DNA of 64,000 nt from Pseudomonas lactucae. GTDB taxonomy: Bacteria > Pseudomonadota > Gammaproteobacteria > Pseudomonadales > Pseudomonadaceae. The translations under genes were made by a program, and so were the position numbers. Under the pieces are notes generated by a model. It did no database searches. It was not told where the DNA came from and worked only from the letters and a program-made list of their open reading frames with translations. Positions 18,500 through 28,600 of the stretch are shown here, piece after piece (the first letter of the stretch is position 1; each line of letters starts with the position of its first letter). The stretch covers positions 33,281 to 97,280 of the forward strand of contig NZ_JAFHKI010000024.1 in assembly GCF_016937615.1 (NCBI RefSeq), read 5' to 3'.

Positions 18500-19408
18500 A
18501 TGGATAAACTTGATCAATACCGCGTCTTCGTACAGGTCGCCGAAATGGGCAGTTTCATCAAAGCCGCCCATGCGCTGGAACTGCCTCGCGCCACCGTTTC
18601 TGCGGCGATTCAGCAATTGGAGGAGAAGATCGGCGTGCGCCTGTTGAACCGCACCACACGCCAGGTTCATCTGACCGCTGACGGCACTCAACTGATAGAG
18701 CGCCTGCGTCCATTACTGGCGGACGCCGAGGACGTCGAGCAATTGTTCCAGAGCAGTCAGCGGCAAGTCGCCGGCCTGCTCAGGATCGACGCGCCCAGTC
18801 GCATTGCGCGACGCCTCATCGCGCCGGCGTTACCGGGCCTGTTGCGCCGCTATCCCAAACTGCAATTGACACTCGGTTCCAGCGATCGCGCCATCGACCT
18901 CGTGCAGGATGGCGTCGACTGCGCGATACGCGTAGGGACCCTGCAGGACAGCAGTTTGGCGGTGAGACCCATCGGGACTATCGCCCTGATCAACTGCGCC
19001 AGCAAAGCCTATCTCCATGAGCACGGCGTGCCGGAGCAGCCAAACGACCTTGCCTGGGGGCACTGGGCGGTTGGCTACGCCTCGCCCACCACAGGTCGGG
19101 AATTACCCTGGGAATACTGTCCGGCCGATGGGCAGGCGCAGATGAGCAGCGTGCCCAGCCGGGTCGTCGTCAACAACGCCGAGAGCTACATTGCCTGTTG
19201 CCGTGCCAGTCTCGGCCTGATCCAGATACCCCGCTTCGACGTAAAACACTTGCTGGACAGCGGGGAGTTGATCGAGGTCATGCCTGCGTTTCGTGCAGCG
19301 CCCATGCCTGTGTCCCTGCTGTACCCGCACAGACGCCAGAGAACGCGTCGACTCGGGGCATTCATCGAGTGGTTCGAGAACTTGATCGGGCCGCATCTGG
19401 AACCGTAA
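18500..19408 (+). CDS. LysR-family transcriptional regulator
   Basis: A 302-residue LysR protein. The N-terminal winged helix is clear (MDKLDQYRVFVQVAEMGSFIKAA...ATVSAAIQQLEEKIGVRLLNR). The effector domain is the GcvA/AaeR type (LRIDAPSRIARRLIAPALPG). The open frame begins at an upstream TTG (18470), but the ATG at 18500 gives the standard N-terminus. It sits 70 bases after the DUF924 gene; its target is not obvious, perhaps the SDR/antiporter genes upstream. Confidence 0.88.
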   Translation: MDKLDQYRVFVQVAEMGSFIKAAHALELPRATVSAAIQQLEEKIGVRLLNRTTRQVHLTADGTQLIERLRPLLADAEDVEQLFQSSQRQVAGLLRIDAPSRIARRLIAPALPGLLRRYPKLQLTLGSSDRAIDLVQDGVDCAIRVGTLQDSSLAVRPIGTIALINCASKAYLHEHGVPEQPNDLAWGHWAVGYASPTTGRELPWEYCPADGQAQMSSVPSRVVVNNAESYIACCRASLGLIQIPRFDVKHLLDSGELIEVMPAFRAAPMPVSLLYPHRRQRTRRLGAFIEWFENLIGPHLEP

Positions 19409-19458
19409 TACGCGATCGCACACCAGTACCAGATCAGGTGAGCGATAGTATCGGTTGG

Positions 19459-20376
19459 CTAGAATTCAAAACTATGCCCAAGCTCTCCTTCCATCCATTC
19501 AAGGAATCGCCGAACCCGGGGAAAACTTGAGTGCGCCTTGGGGAACACCAGATGATGGGCGGCTACCTGAGAACTCAGCGTCTGCGGCGCGACCTCGATC
19601 AGCGAACCGCTGACCAGATACTTCTGCGCCAGTAGCGTGCTTTCGAGGGCAAATCCCAAGCCGTGGCTCGCCGCTTCGAGCGTCATATATGACCGGTCGA
19701 AACTCAGCGCATACGGATTTTCCGGACGTGCCAGCCCATGTTGCGCGAACCACTCCGGCCACCGCAGCAGCGTGGCTTCGGATAGAATCAAATCCTCCGT
19801 CAGAAGATCGACGGCGCCTTTGATTGGGCGACGCAAGAGCAGCTTTGGCGAGGCCAGGACAGCAAAATTTTCGTTGCGCACCGTACGCACTTCATAGCTT
19901 GGCCAGTTAGGCCGGCCATGACGAATGTCGACGTCGATCTTGTCGCGGCTGAAGTGCAGCGATTCGTAGGAACACGATAAATTTATCTGAACGTCCGGGT
20001 TGCTCATGCGAAATGCCTCCAGGCGCGGCATGAGCCAGAGCAGTCCGAAACTGGGGGCGGAATGCAGGCGCAGGCAGTCCAGACTCACGTCGCTCGCGGC
20101 CCGCTCTGTCGCGGCTTCCAGGCTTTGCAACAGCCCGGAGATGTCCTTCAGATATTGCTCGCCCACCGGCGTCAGAGTCACGCCGCGCGCCGCGCGTACG
20201 AATAATTGGCGACCAATCATAACCTCCAGCTTGGCGAGTTGATGACTGATCGCCGACGGGGTGAGATCCAGTACTTCGGCCGCTCTTGCCAGATTGCCAA
20301 ACCGAGCAGTTTGTTCAAAAGCCTGAATTGCTCTCAGCGGTGGCAGGCTGGATAAGGTGTCGTCATCTCGTCGCAT
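19459..20376 (-). CDS. GcvA-type LysR transcriptional regulator
   Basis: A 305-residue LysR regulator. The helix-turn-helix (LPPLRAIQAFEQTARFGNLARAAEVLDLTPSAISHQLAKLE) has the SHQ recognition-helix signature of the GcvA subgroup. It is divergent from the SDR-MFS-transketolase operon with a 189-base gap, so control of that operon is likely. Its 3' end converges on the other LysR gene. Confidence 0.9.
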   Translation of the reverse strand: MRRDDDTLSSLPPLRAIQAFEQTARFGNLARAAEVLDLTPSAISHQLAKLEVMIGRQLFVRAARGVTLTPVGEQYLKDISGLLQSLEAATERAASDVSLDCLRLHSAPSFGLLWLMPRLEAFRMSNPDVQINLSCSYESLHFSRDKIDVDIRHGRPNWPSYEVRTVRNENFAVLASPKLLLRRPIKGAVDLLTEDLILSEATLLRWPEWFAQHGLARPENPYALSFDRSYMTLEAASHGLGFALESTLLAQKYLVSGSLIEVAPQTLSSQVAAHHLVFPKAHSSFPRVRRFLEWMEGELGHSFEF

Positions 20377-20565
20377 CAGTGCTCCGCCTGTTATTCAGCT
20401 GGTTGCCGGGCAATATCATTCAAACATTTGTCCTTTGCGTTGACGAGAGGTGAATTTTATTCACTCAGCAGTGACGTTTGCGTTATTGCTCGACCCGTCT
20501 GCCGAGAACACTCTGAACCCATCGATCACTGAATCGAACCATAAAAACAATCAGAGGGACTCGCT

Positions 20566-21315
20566 ATGCTTCTCCAAGGCAAAGTCGCCATCATCACTGG
20601 CGCGGCATCCGAACGTGGCATCGGCCGCGCAACTGCCAATACATTCGCCAGACACGGCGCCCGTGTCGTCATCCTGGATCTCGACGAGTCGGCCGCCCGT
20701 GACGCTGCCGCTGCTCTCGGCGAAGGTCATCTGGGGCTTGCCGCCAACGTCGCGGACGAGGCTCAAGTCAAAGCCGCGGTTGCCAAGGTCATCGAACAGT
20801 ACGGGCGCATCGACGTACTCATCAATAATGCCGGCATCACTCAGCCGATCAAGACCCTGGATATCCGCCCTGGCGATTACGACAAGGTTCTGGATGTCAG
20901 CCTGCGCGGCACACTCTTGATGTCGCAGGCGGTCATTCCAATCATGCGCACGCAGGCTGCAGGCAGCATCGTCTGTATGTCTTCAGTGTCTGCTCAGCGC
21001 GGCGGCGGTATCTTCGGCGGGCCGCACTACAGTGCCGCGAAAGCTGGTGTTCTGGGCTTGGGCAAAGCAATGGCACGGGAGTTCGGCGCGGACAACATCA
21101 GGGTGAACTCCATCACGCCTGGTCTGATTCATACCGACATCACCGGCGGCCTGATGCAGGACGAACGTCGCCACGCGATCATCGAAAGTATCCCATTGGG
21201 TCGGCTCGGCGCAGCGCAGGACGTGGCCAACGCTGCGTTGTTCCTGGCCAGTGATTTGTCCTCCTATCTCACAGGGATCACCCTGGACGTAAACGGCGGT
21301 ATGTTGATCCACTGA
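20566..21315 (+). CDS. SDR-family oxidoreductase (FabG-like)
   Basis: A 249-residue short-chain dehydrogenase. Cofactor motif TGAASERGIGRATA, NNAG, catalytic Ser in SSVSAQ, YSAAK, and the closing LTGITLDVNGG. The Asp at the end of strand 2 (VILDLDE) suggests NAD+ preference. It is first in an operon with an ACS-type importer and a split transketolase, so it probably oxidises a polyol or sugar-acid substrate. AGAGGGA precedes the ATG. Confidence 0.9.
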   Translation: MLLQGKVAIITGAASERGIGRATANTFARHGARVVILDLDESAARDAAAALGEGHLGLAANVADEAQVKAAVAKVIEQYGRIDVLINNAGITQPIKTLDIRPGDYDKVLDVSLRGTLLMSQAVIPIMRTQAAGSIVCMSSVSAQRGGGIFGGPHYSAAKAGVLGLGKAMAREFGADNIRVNSITPGLIHTDITGGLMQDERRHAIIESIPLGRLGAAQDVANAALFLASDLSSYLTGITLDVNGGMLIH

Positions 21316-21411
21316 GTGCAAGTGTCATCAACCGCTGACTGTTAAGTGCTGGATCAAAGATACGCCGGGCTTCGCGCCTGACGGTCTATAAAAATAAGAG
21401 ATCAGACCATC

Positions 21412-22713
21412 ATGATGACCACCATGACGCTGGACACTGTGTCAACTGTGCGCTCAAGCGCGTACCGCAAAACTGCCTGGCGATTGATGCCTTTCTTGAT
21501 GCTGTGCTACCTGTGCGCCTATCTGGATAGGGTAAACGTCGGATTCGCAAAGCTTCAGATGATGAACGACCTGTCCCTGAGCGAGACCGTCTACGGACTC
21601 GGCGCAGGGATGTTTTTTCTTGGCTATTTCCTTTGCGAAGTGCCGAGCAACCTCATCCTTCACAAGGTCGGAGCGCGCCGCTGGATTGCGCGCATCATGA
21701 TTTCGTGGGGCATCATTTCCGCACTCTTCGCCTTCGTGGAAACTGCCTGGCAATTCTATGCGTTGCGCTTTCTTCTCGGCATCGCCGAAGCAGGCCTCGC
21801 ACCAGGGCTGTTGCTTTACCTCACCTATTGGTTCCCCTCCTACCGCCGCGCGAAAATGACCGTGCTGTGGTTCATCGCCATTCCATTGTCGGGGATGATT
21901 GGCGGGCCGCTATCAGGTTACATCATGACCAAGTTCGCAGGTCTGCATGGCTGGGCAGGCTGGCAATGGATGTTCGTCATTGAAGCCATTCCGACGGTGA
22001 TCGTAGGTCTGATGGTGCTCGCTTACCTCAAGGACGGCGTCCATCAAGCGACCTGGCTTACCGAAGATGAAAAGCAGCTGATCAGCAAGGAATTGGCCGA
22101 GGATAACAGTCGCAAAGTTACCCACGCATCGGTTGGCGCTTTCTTGCGCGATCGACGCCTATGGATGCTCGCCTGCATTTACTTTTGCGTCGTCATGGGT
22201 CAGTACGCAATCACCTTTTGGTTGCCGACGCTTATCCGCAACGCAGGAGTTTCCGACCCGATGCACATCGGTTTACTCACCAGCCTCCCCTACCTGTGCG
22301 CCATTGTCGCCATGGTGTTGATGGGCCGTAGCGGTGACAAGCACCGGGAGCGCCGCTGGCACCTCGTAGGGCCAATGGTTGCCGGCGCCATAGGCCTCAC
22401 GTTGGCGGCGATGTTCGGCGGCAACCTGGTGCTGTCGGTCTTGAGCCTTTGTCTTGCGGCGGCGGGTGTTCTTTCGGCCTCGTCATTGTTCTGGATGCTG
22501 CCCACAACACTGCTCGGTGGCGTCTCCGCCGCAGCGGGAATCGCCGGCATCAACAGCTTTGCCAATCTAGCTGGGTTCTGCTCGCCTTACCTGATTGGCT
22601 GGATCACCACCGCCACCGGATCGAGCGCGATTGGCATGTACCTGATAACTGGCGTGCTATGCCTCGGCGCCTGTCTGGTGCTGCGCATTCCGGCCGCTTC
22701 GGTCAATCGTTGA
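21412..22713 (+). CDS. MFS transporter, anion:cation symporter (ACS) type
   Basis: A 433-residue transporter with 12 predicted helices. The N-terminal motif AYLDRVNVGFAKLQM is the hallmark of the ACS subfamily (phthalate, tartrate, glucarate and hexuronate importers), followed by GYFLCEVPSNL. It imports organic anions by proton symport across the inner membrane. It lies between the SDR and the transketolase genes and probably brings in their substrate. Confidence 0.9.
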   Translation: MMTTMTLDTVSTVRSSAYRKTAWRLMPFLMLCYLCAYLDRVNVGFAKLQMMNDLSLSETVYGLGAGMFFLGYFLCEVPSNLILHKVGARRWIARIMISWGIISALFAFVETAWQFYALRFLLGIAEAGLAPGLLLYLTYWFPSYRRAKMTVLWFIAIPLSGMIGGPLSGYIMTKFAGLHGWAGWQWMFVIEAIPTVIVGLMVLAYLKDGVHQATWLTEDEKQLISKELAEDNSRKVTHASVGAFLRDRRLWMLACIYFCVVMGQYAITFWLPTLIRNAGVSDPMHIGLLTSLPYLCAIVAMVLMGRSGDKHRERRWHLVGPMVAGAIGLTLAAMFGGNLVLSVLSLCLAAAGVLSASSLFWMLPTTLLGGVSAAAGIAGINSFANLAGFCSPYLIGWITTATGSSAIGMYLITGVLCLGACLVLRIPAASVNR

Positions 22714-22732
22714 GTTAACGGAGAATTTACCC

Positions 22733-23581
22733 ATGACTGCCAATCCCTCACTTGCATCGTCCACCACGTTGCTGCAGCGCGCCCATAACATCCGCCGCCA
22801 CGCGCTGCGCATGGGTCAGGTCCAGGGCCAAGGCTATGTCGGCCAGGCACTGGGCGCGGCAGACTTGCTGGCCGTGTCGTACTTCCATGCCTTGAACTAC
22901 AAACCTGAAGATCCGGAATGGGAACATCGCGATCGCTTTTACCTTTCCATCGGTCATTACGCGATTGCGTTGTATGCCGCACTGATCGAGGCGCAGATCA
23001 TTCCTTTGGATGAGCTCGAAACCTACGGCTCGGACGACAGCCGCTTGCCCATGTCCGGCATGGCCGCCTATACCCCTGGCATGGAGATCACAGGCGGCTC
23101 TCTTGGCCAGGGCCTGGGAATCGCGGTGGGGGCCTGCCTGGGTCTTAAGCGTAAAAAATCCGCCTCCTTTGTTTACAACCTGCTGTCTGATGGCGAGCTC
23201 AATGAAGGTTCCACATGGGAAGCCGTCATGTCTGCTTCGCACTGGAAACTCGACAACCTTATAGCCATCGTAGACGTTAACAATCAGCAAGCCGATGGGC
23301 ACTCCAGTGAAGTGTTGGCATTCGAGCCCATCGTGGACCGGTGGCAAGCCTTTGGCTGGTTCACCCAACGCATAGACGGTAACGATCTGGACGCGTTGGT
23401 TCAGGCATTCGATGCTGCCCGCAGCCACCCAGACGCGCAGCCCCGCGTCATCATCTGCGACACCAGGATGGGTAAAGGCGTTTCGTTCCTGGAAACCCGC
23501 GAAAAAACGCATTTCATCCGCGTGGATGAGCACGAATGGGATCTAGCCCTGAACAACCTCGAAGAAGGGAAAACCGTATGA
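22733..23581 (+). CDS. Transketolase N-terminal subunit
   Basis: A 282-residue thiamine-diphosphate-binding half of a split transketolase. The TPP-Mg motif is visible (SDGELNEGSTWEAVMSASHW...AIVDVNN), and HYAIALYAAL and GSLGQGLG match the family. It transfers two-carbon ketol units together with the C-terminal subunit. Its stop overlaps the next start (ATGA), a sign of 1:1 coupling. Such split enzymes within catabolic operons usually serve one special sugar pathway instead of the general pentose phosphate pathway. Confidence 0.92.
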   Translation: MTANPSLASSTTLLQRAHNIRRHALRMGQVQGQGYVGQALGAADLLAVSYFHALNYKPEDPEWEHRDRFYLSIGHYAIALYAALIEAQIIPLDELETYGSDDSRLPMSGMAAYTPGMEITGGSLGQGLGIAVGACLGLKRKKSASFVYNLLSDGELNEGSTWEAVMSASHWKLDNLIAIVDVNNQQADGHSSEVLAFEPIVDRWQAFGWFTQRIDGNDLDALVQAFDAARSHPDAQPRVIICDTRMGKGVSFLETREKTHFIRVDEHEWDLALNNLEEGKTV

Positions 23582-24600
23582 GCAACATAAACAACCCTAC
23601 GGCTCAGGCACCCGTGGCTGCCAAGAAAAAGCTGACAACCTCGGCGATGATCGCCTCGATTGCCGCGGAAGGTCAGGCAACCACATCCGCGCCCTTTGGC
23701 CACGCGCTCGCAGCACTCGCCAATCTGCGCTCGGATATCGTAGGTTTATCCGCTGACTTGTCCAAATACACCGACCTGCACATCTTCGCGAAGGAACACC
23801 CCGACCGGTTCTACCAGATGGGCATGGCCGAACAGTTATTAATGAGCGCGGCAGCGGGCATGGCCCGTGAAGGCTTTGTTCCCTTCGCCACCACCTACGC
23901 GGTTTTCGCTTCGCGTCGTGCCTATGACTTCATCTGTATGGCGATCGCCGAGGAGAACCTCAACGTCAAGATCGTCTGCGGCTTGCCGGGACTTACCACC
24001 GGTTATGGTCCAAGCCACCAGGCCACGGACGACTTGGCGATATTCCGCGCCATGCCCAACCTGATGATCATCGACCCCTGCGATGCCCTCGAAATCGAAC
24101 AGGCAGTCCCCGCCATCGCAGCGCATCAAGGCCCGGTCTACATGCGTTTACTGCGCGGCAACGTGCCTCGGGTGCTCGACGAATATGGATATCAGTTCGA
24201 GATCGGCAAAGCCAAAACCCTGCGAACGGGCAATGACGTCCTGGTCATTTCCACCGGTTTGATGACGATGCGAGCCCTGGAAGCCGCTAAAGAACTCCAG
24301 GCCGACGGCGTGGATGTCTCGGTGCTGCATGTACCCACCATCAAGCCTCTGGATGAGCAGACCATCCTGGCCGAGGCAAAAAAATCGGGCAGGCTGGTGG
24401 TCACTGCTGAGAACCACTCGATCATCGGTGGACTGGGAGAAGCAGTGGCAACGGTGTTGCTGCGCAGTGGGGTTACGCCGACGTTCCGACAAATCGCCCT
24501 CCCTGACGCGTTCCTCGATGCGGGAGCGCTGCCGACGCTACATGATCGCTACGGCATCTCGACTCAGGCCATCTGCGCACAGATCAAAAGTTGGTTGTAA
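23578..24600 (+). CDS. Transketolase C-terminal subunit
   Basis: A 340-residue partner of the preceding subunit, with the pyrimidine-binding domain (catalytic-type Glu in MGMAEQLLMSAAAGMA) and the C-terminal transketolase domain (AENHSIIGGLGEAVA). The ATG at 23578 overlaps the upstream stop by 4 bases. The open frame reaches back to 23536, but that part overlaps the N-subunit and is not family-like. Confidence 0.92.
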   Translation: MSNINNPTAQAPVAAKKKLTTSAMIASIAAEGQATTSAPFGHALAALANLRSDIVGLSADLSKYTDLHIFAKEHPDRFYQMGMAEQLLMSAAAGMAREGFVPFATTYAVFASRRAYDFICMAIAEENLNVKIVCGLPGLTTGYGPSHQATDDLAIFRAMPNLMIIDPCDALEIEQAVPAIAAHQGPVYMRLLRGNVPRVLDEYGYQFEIGKAKTLRTGNDVLVISTGLMTMRALEAAKELQADGVDVSVLHVPTIKPLDEQTILAEAKKSGRLVVTAENHSIIGGLGEAVATVLLRSGVTPTFRQIALPDAFLDAGALPTLHDRYGISTQAICAQIKSWL

Positions 24601-24650
24601 ATCCTATGCCGGTAGGGGCTGGGTCAGCCCCTGCCAAGGAGGAAATACGC

Positions 24651-25619
24651 TTGAACATTGAAAGCCTGCTCGACCCTTCTTACGCATTTTTTCTGGAAAA
24701 ACCACCAAGTGAATGGACGTTCGCAACGCTTCCCGGCATTCGAGCGCGAATCAGCGCCGACAACCCTCCCCCTCACCTGGAACGCTGCGAACAACGATGG
24801 ACAACCGGCACGCCGAGCGGTTGCAGAGTACGTGTGTGCATCTACCGCCCCTATCCAGTCATTGAAAATCAGGCACTGCCGGTCATTTTGTACCTGCACG
24901 GAGGAGGTTTCGTGCTGGGAAGCCCGGAGATGGTCGACGATTATCTGGCCGACCTCGCTGAAGCGCTTGAAGCGGTGATCGTTGCGGTCGATTACAAGCT
25001 GGCGCCGGAGTATCCCTTTCCGATCCCACTGCAAGATTGCTATACCGCGCTGACCTGGCTTTTCAGCCAAAGCGTTTCACTTGGCGTTGATCCACAAAAA
25101 GTTGTAGTCATGGGCCACAGCGCAGGCGGCGGACTGGCCGCCGCATTGGCACTGCTGGTTCGAGAGCGGGGACAGCACTCACTTGCCGGCCTGCTATTGG
25201 TTTATCCGATGCTAGATCATAGAACCGGCTCGAGTGTCGCCCCCGTTGCTAATCCCACTACCGGAACGTTGAATTGGCAGCGCAAAGAGAACCAGTTCTG
25301 CTGGCAATGCATGCGAGGTAAGTATGACCTTGGCGACGACCATGCATACCTTTTTTCCGCTGCGCTGGCGCCCGATCTGCGCGGTCTGCCGCGAAGTTTT
25401 ATAGGCGTCGGAGCCTTGGATCTGTTTTTGGAGGAAGACGTGGACTTCGCGTTAAAGCTTTCGCGTTCAGGCGTGCCAATGGAACTTCATGTTTACCCAG
25501 GCGTACCGCATATGACCAAAGGCGGTGAGCAAGATGTCATACCATTCTGGCCCGAGCTGCTTTTCACTCATGTATGTCCATGTCTCGGAAGCACTCAGCG
25601 GCTCGGTAATTCCTCGTAG
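24651..25619 (+). CDS. HSL-family alpha/beta hydrolase with chimeric C-terminus, TTG start
   Basis: A carboxylesterase of about 322 residues. The oxyanion motif is HGGGF (83-87), the nucleophile S157 lies in GHSAGGG, and a likely acid Asp is in GALDLFLEED. The catalytic His would be in YPGVPHM. The TTG at 24651 is chosen because AAGGAGGAA lies at ideal spacing; ATGs upstream lack one. The last 50 or so codons overlap the antisense helicase remnant. The tail after the catalytic His (ending VCPCLGSTQRLGNSS) is not esterase-like and is helicase DNA read backwards, so the native 3' end was lost at a junction near 25.57 kb. Activity is uncertain. Confidence 0.8.
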   Translation: MNIESLLDPSYAFFLEKPPSEWTFATLPGIRARISADNPPPHLERCEQRWTTGTPSGCRVRVCIYRPYPVIENQALPVILYLHGGGFVLGSPEMVDDYLADLAEALEAVIVAVDYKLAPEYPFPIPLQDCYTALTWLFSQSVSLGVDPQKVVVMGHSAGGGLAAALALLVRERGQHSLAGLLLVYPMLDHRTGSSVAPVANPTTGTLNWQRKENQFCWQCMRGKYDLGDDHAYLFSAALAPDLRGLPRSFIGVGALDLFLEEDVDFALKLSRSGVPMELHVYPGVPHMTKGGEQDVIPFWPELLFTHVCPCLGSTQRLGNSS

Positions 25620-28600
25620 TATTTCAACAGCCTGCACGAAGCCTCGCTGAGCGGTCAGAGGTAAGACACCTTCCTTGTCGGCGGCAAGGCAATACGGAAC
25701 GCCGTGAGCTTCACACCAGGCCTGAAGGGGCAACAGGTACTGGTGGGTACGGGCCAACACCGCACACCCATGCCAATCCTCGCTGTCCAAACTGAGCAGA
25801 CGCTGCAGCTCAGCCACAGCAGCCTGGGCCTGCACGTTCGCCCGGGCGTGCCCCTCAGCCTCTATCCTCAGGCGAAGCACACGCCCAGCCCGCTCAAGGT
25901 CCAGAGTCTCCCAATCGCCGCCCTTCGGCAGTGCGCGGCGAATAGTATCGATCTGAATCGGGTGCTCTTTTTTGAGGCGATCAGGATTGCGACCAATGAC
26001 CCTGTTAGCCGCATTGATGATGCGGCCGCTGGAGCGATAGTTGTCGACCAGATAGTTCTTTGTGGCCGAGTATTCCTCGCGAAAGCGCTCTATGTAGCGA
26101 TTATTGGTATCACGCCAGGCATAGATGTTCTGATCGTCGTCACCTACCGCCAAAATGCACAGGCGCCCTTCTTCTTCGGCCTTACGCCCGGCCAAAGCAC
26201 TCACGAGTCGATACTGCAGGTCGTCAATGTCTTGGTATTCGTCGACGAGGATGTAGCGGTAACCTCGCATCAGTTGCTCGCGTAGATCGTCCTCGCCTTC
26301 TACCCGCCGCTTGCCTTCGAGCAGCTCAACAGCCTCTCCCATCACCTGAGCCAGACGCCCTTCCTCGACCGTTTCGCCTTGTTCGAAGCGAGTACCTGTA
26401 AGGCGCATCGCCATGCGGTGATAAGTCATCACGTTGACCCCAAAAGCATCGGGACCAACCAGCTTAAGCAGGCGCTGCTTGATCTCGTTTGCCGCATGAC
26501 GGTTGAAGGTCAGAGCCACGATGCAGCGCGCCGGCACACGCCGAACTCGCAATAGATAAGCGATACGATGCACGATCACGCGAGTCTTACCTGACCCTGG
26601 ACCCGCCAGAATCAGACGATTCACGTCATCGTCGTCGGACACAATAACCCGCTGGGCAGCGCTGAGCCTCTCGACAATGCTACGCCAGGACTCTTCACTC
26701 GTGGCTAGCTTAAGCACCTCCTCGCGACCTACAAAGTAGCGACGAATGAACTCCTGTTTGGCTAGTGTGAAATAATGCTGAACGAGGTCGCTGGCCTCTC
26801 GCATCGAGTCGAGCCCAACCTCGGCATACTCGCGCATGACGTGAACCTGAATACGTTTTTCTCGGTAATGCTCATCAAGGCGCTGGTGGTCATCCTTAAG
26901 GTAGCCGGTACGCTTTTCCGGCTCAACTTCAATCGTCATAGCGCGACGCATAACGGTCATGCCGTGGTTCAGCGTTAGCACGTCCTGCTTGTGCAGGTAC
27001 AGCAGCACGTGTTCAATAGCTTTAAGGCGCTGCGACTCGGGGATTCTGGAGCGCAGTTCAAGATCCTGATCAATCAGACCTATAAGTTCGCCGAATGTGG
27101 TGTCGACCAACAGATCTTTGTTTCGTGAACCCGGTGGCAGTTTGCCAATTAAAAACGCGAGTACTACGGCAGCTAACGCACGTCGGCGCTCGCCTAATCC
27201 TTGAATACCTCTCCAGCTATACCCCACGCGGACACGTAACTTGAGGAAATCCTGAGTGATCTGACGCAGTTCGAAACTGCTACGCAGTTGACTCTCGCTG
27301 TCGTGATCCTGGGCCAGACTGCGCAGCAGTCGCAAGACGTGCAGCGGTATCAAATCTTTGTTGTCGGAAGCTATTTTGAGCGTCGAGGTCAACAGCGGCA
27401 CATTAAGATCCTGCCACTCGCCGTTCTCGGCCTCCGGTGCCAATTCCTGTAACAGGTCAAACAAGGCAGATTCTAGCTTTAAGGTGGCTTGCAGACGTTG
27501 GGTGGAAGGAAACACGACGCCATGCCGAACATACAAAGTGAGCTTAGAGTCGTTGACTAAAATCCCCAAGTTCTCCATCTGACGCAGTGTCGCAGTGACT
27601 TCTTCTGACGTGAGACTGGTAAGTGCCATCAAGGCATCAGTGTTGATGCGCTCATCAACACTCGCCTCGTACAGATAACTCAGAATAGCCTTAAATTCTC
27701 CCAGCCGTCTGGCCGGCAATTTGGCGGTGGCCAGACGCTTGTCGGCCTCTACCTTAGTCAGCTTCAGGCTTGCCGGAAAGATTTGGGTCTGATTTTCCTC
27801 CCTCTTTAAAAACTGCCCGCGCTCAAGCCAGGACACAGCCGTGACGACCTTGGTTTCAGCATCGCGTTCCCCGGCCTCAAAGCTAGTATCGACCTGTTCG
27901 TCCATCAATACTTCACCGGCAGTGATGACGAGCCGGCCGCCCTTGCGTCGGTCGCTCTCCTTGCGCAGTTTGCGCAGGATCTGTTGGATATCACGCAGAG
28001 TCAGCTTCGATCCCTCGCACATTCCGAACTGGTTCTCGATGTCCTGAGCGTCATACAGGAGCACGCATCGAGCCTGCCCTTGATCGCGCCCAGCGCGGCC
28101 AGCTTCCTGCAAGTAGTTCTCCAGCGATCCCGGGATATCAGCATGTACCACTAGGCGAATATCAGATTTGTCTACGCCCATGCCAAAAGCATTGGTGGCC
28201 ACAATAATCTTCAGCTCCCCGGCCTTGAAAGCGTCCTGAATGTCCTTCTTGTCGTGTGGCTCCAGCCCAGCGTGAAAATGCTTGCAGGCCCAGCCATGGC
28301 CGATTAAAAACTCCGCGAGTTCTTCAGCACCTTTGCGGCTAGACACGAATACCACGGCGCCGCCCTCGCTACCGCCTAGCTCTTCCTCAAGTAATGCCTG
28401 AGTGTGGTGACACTTCTCTGACCGGGTACAAGGCAAGACTTCGAAGTGCAGATTGGTACGCTCGTGAGTACCGATGAAATGCTTAAGGGAGATGCCCAGT
28501 TGCTCTTCAAAGTGCTGCTCAATGTCCTCAATCACGTCAGGCTTGGCAGTAGCTGTAAAGCAGCCGATCGCGGCGAGCGGACCGTCCCCCGTGAACTGCT

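Noticed and set aside
24591..24650. Esterase start at an upstream GTG/ATG
   Set aside because: The TTG at 24651 follows an excellent AAGGAGGAA site and begins the family-like sequence, while the upstream codons are not conserved-looking.
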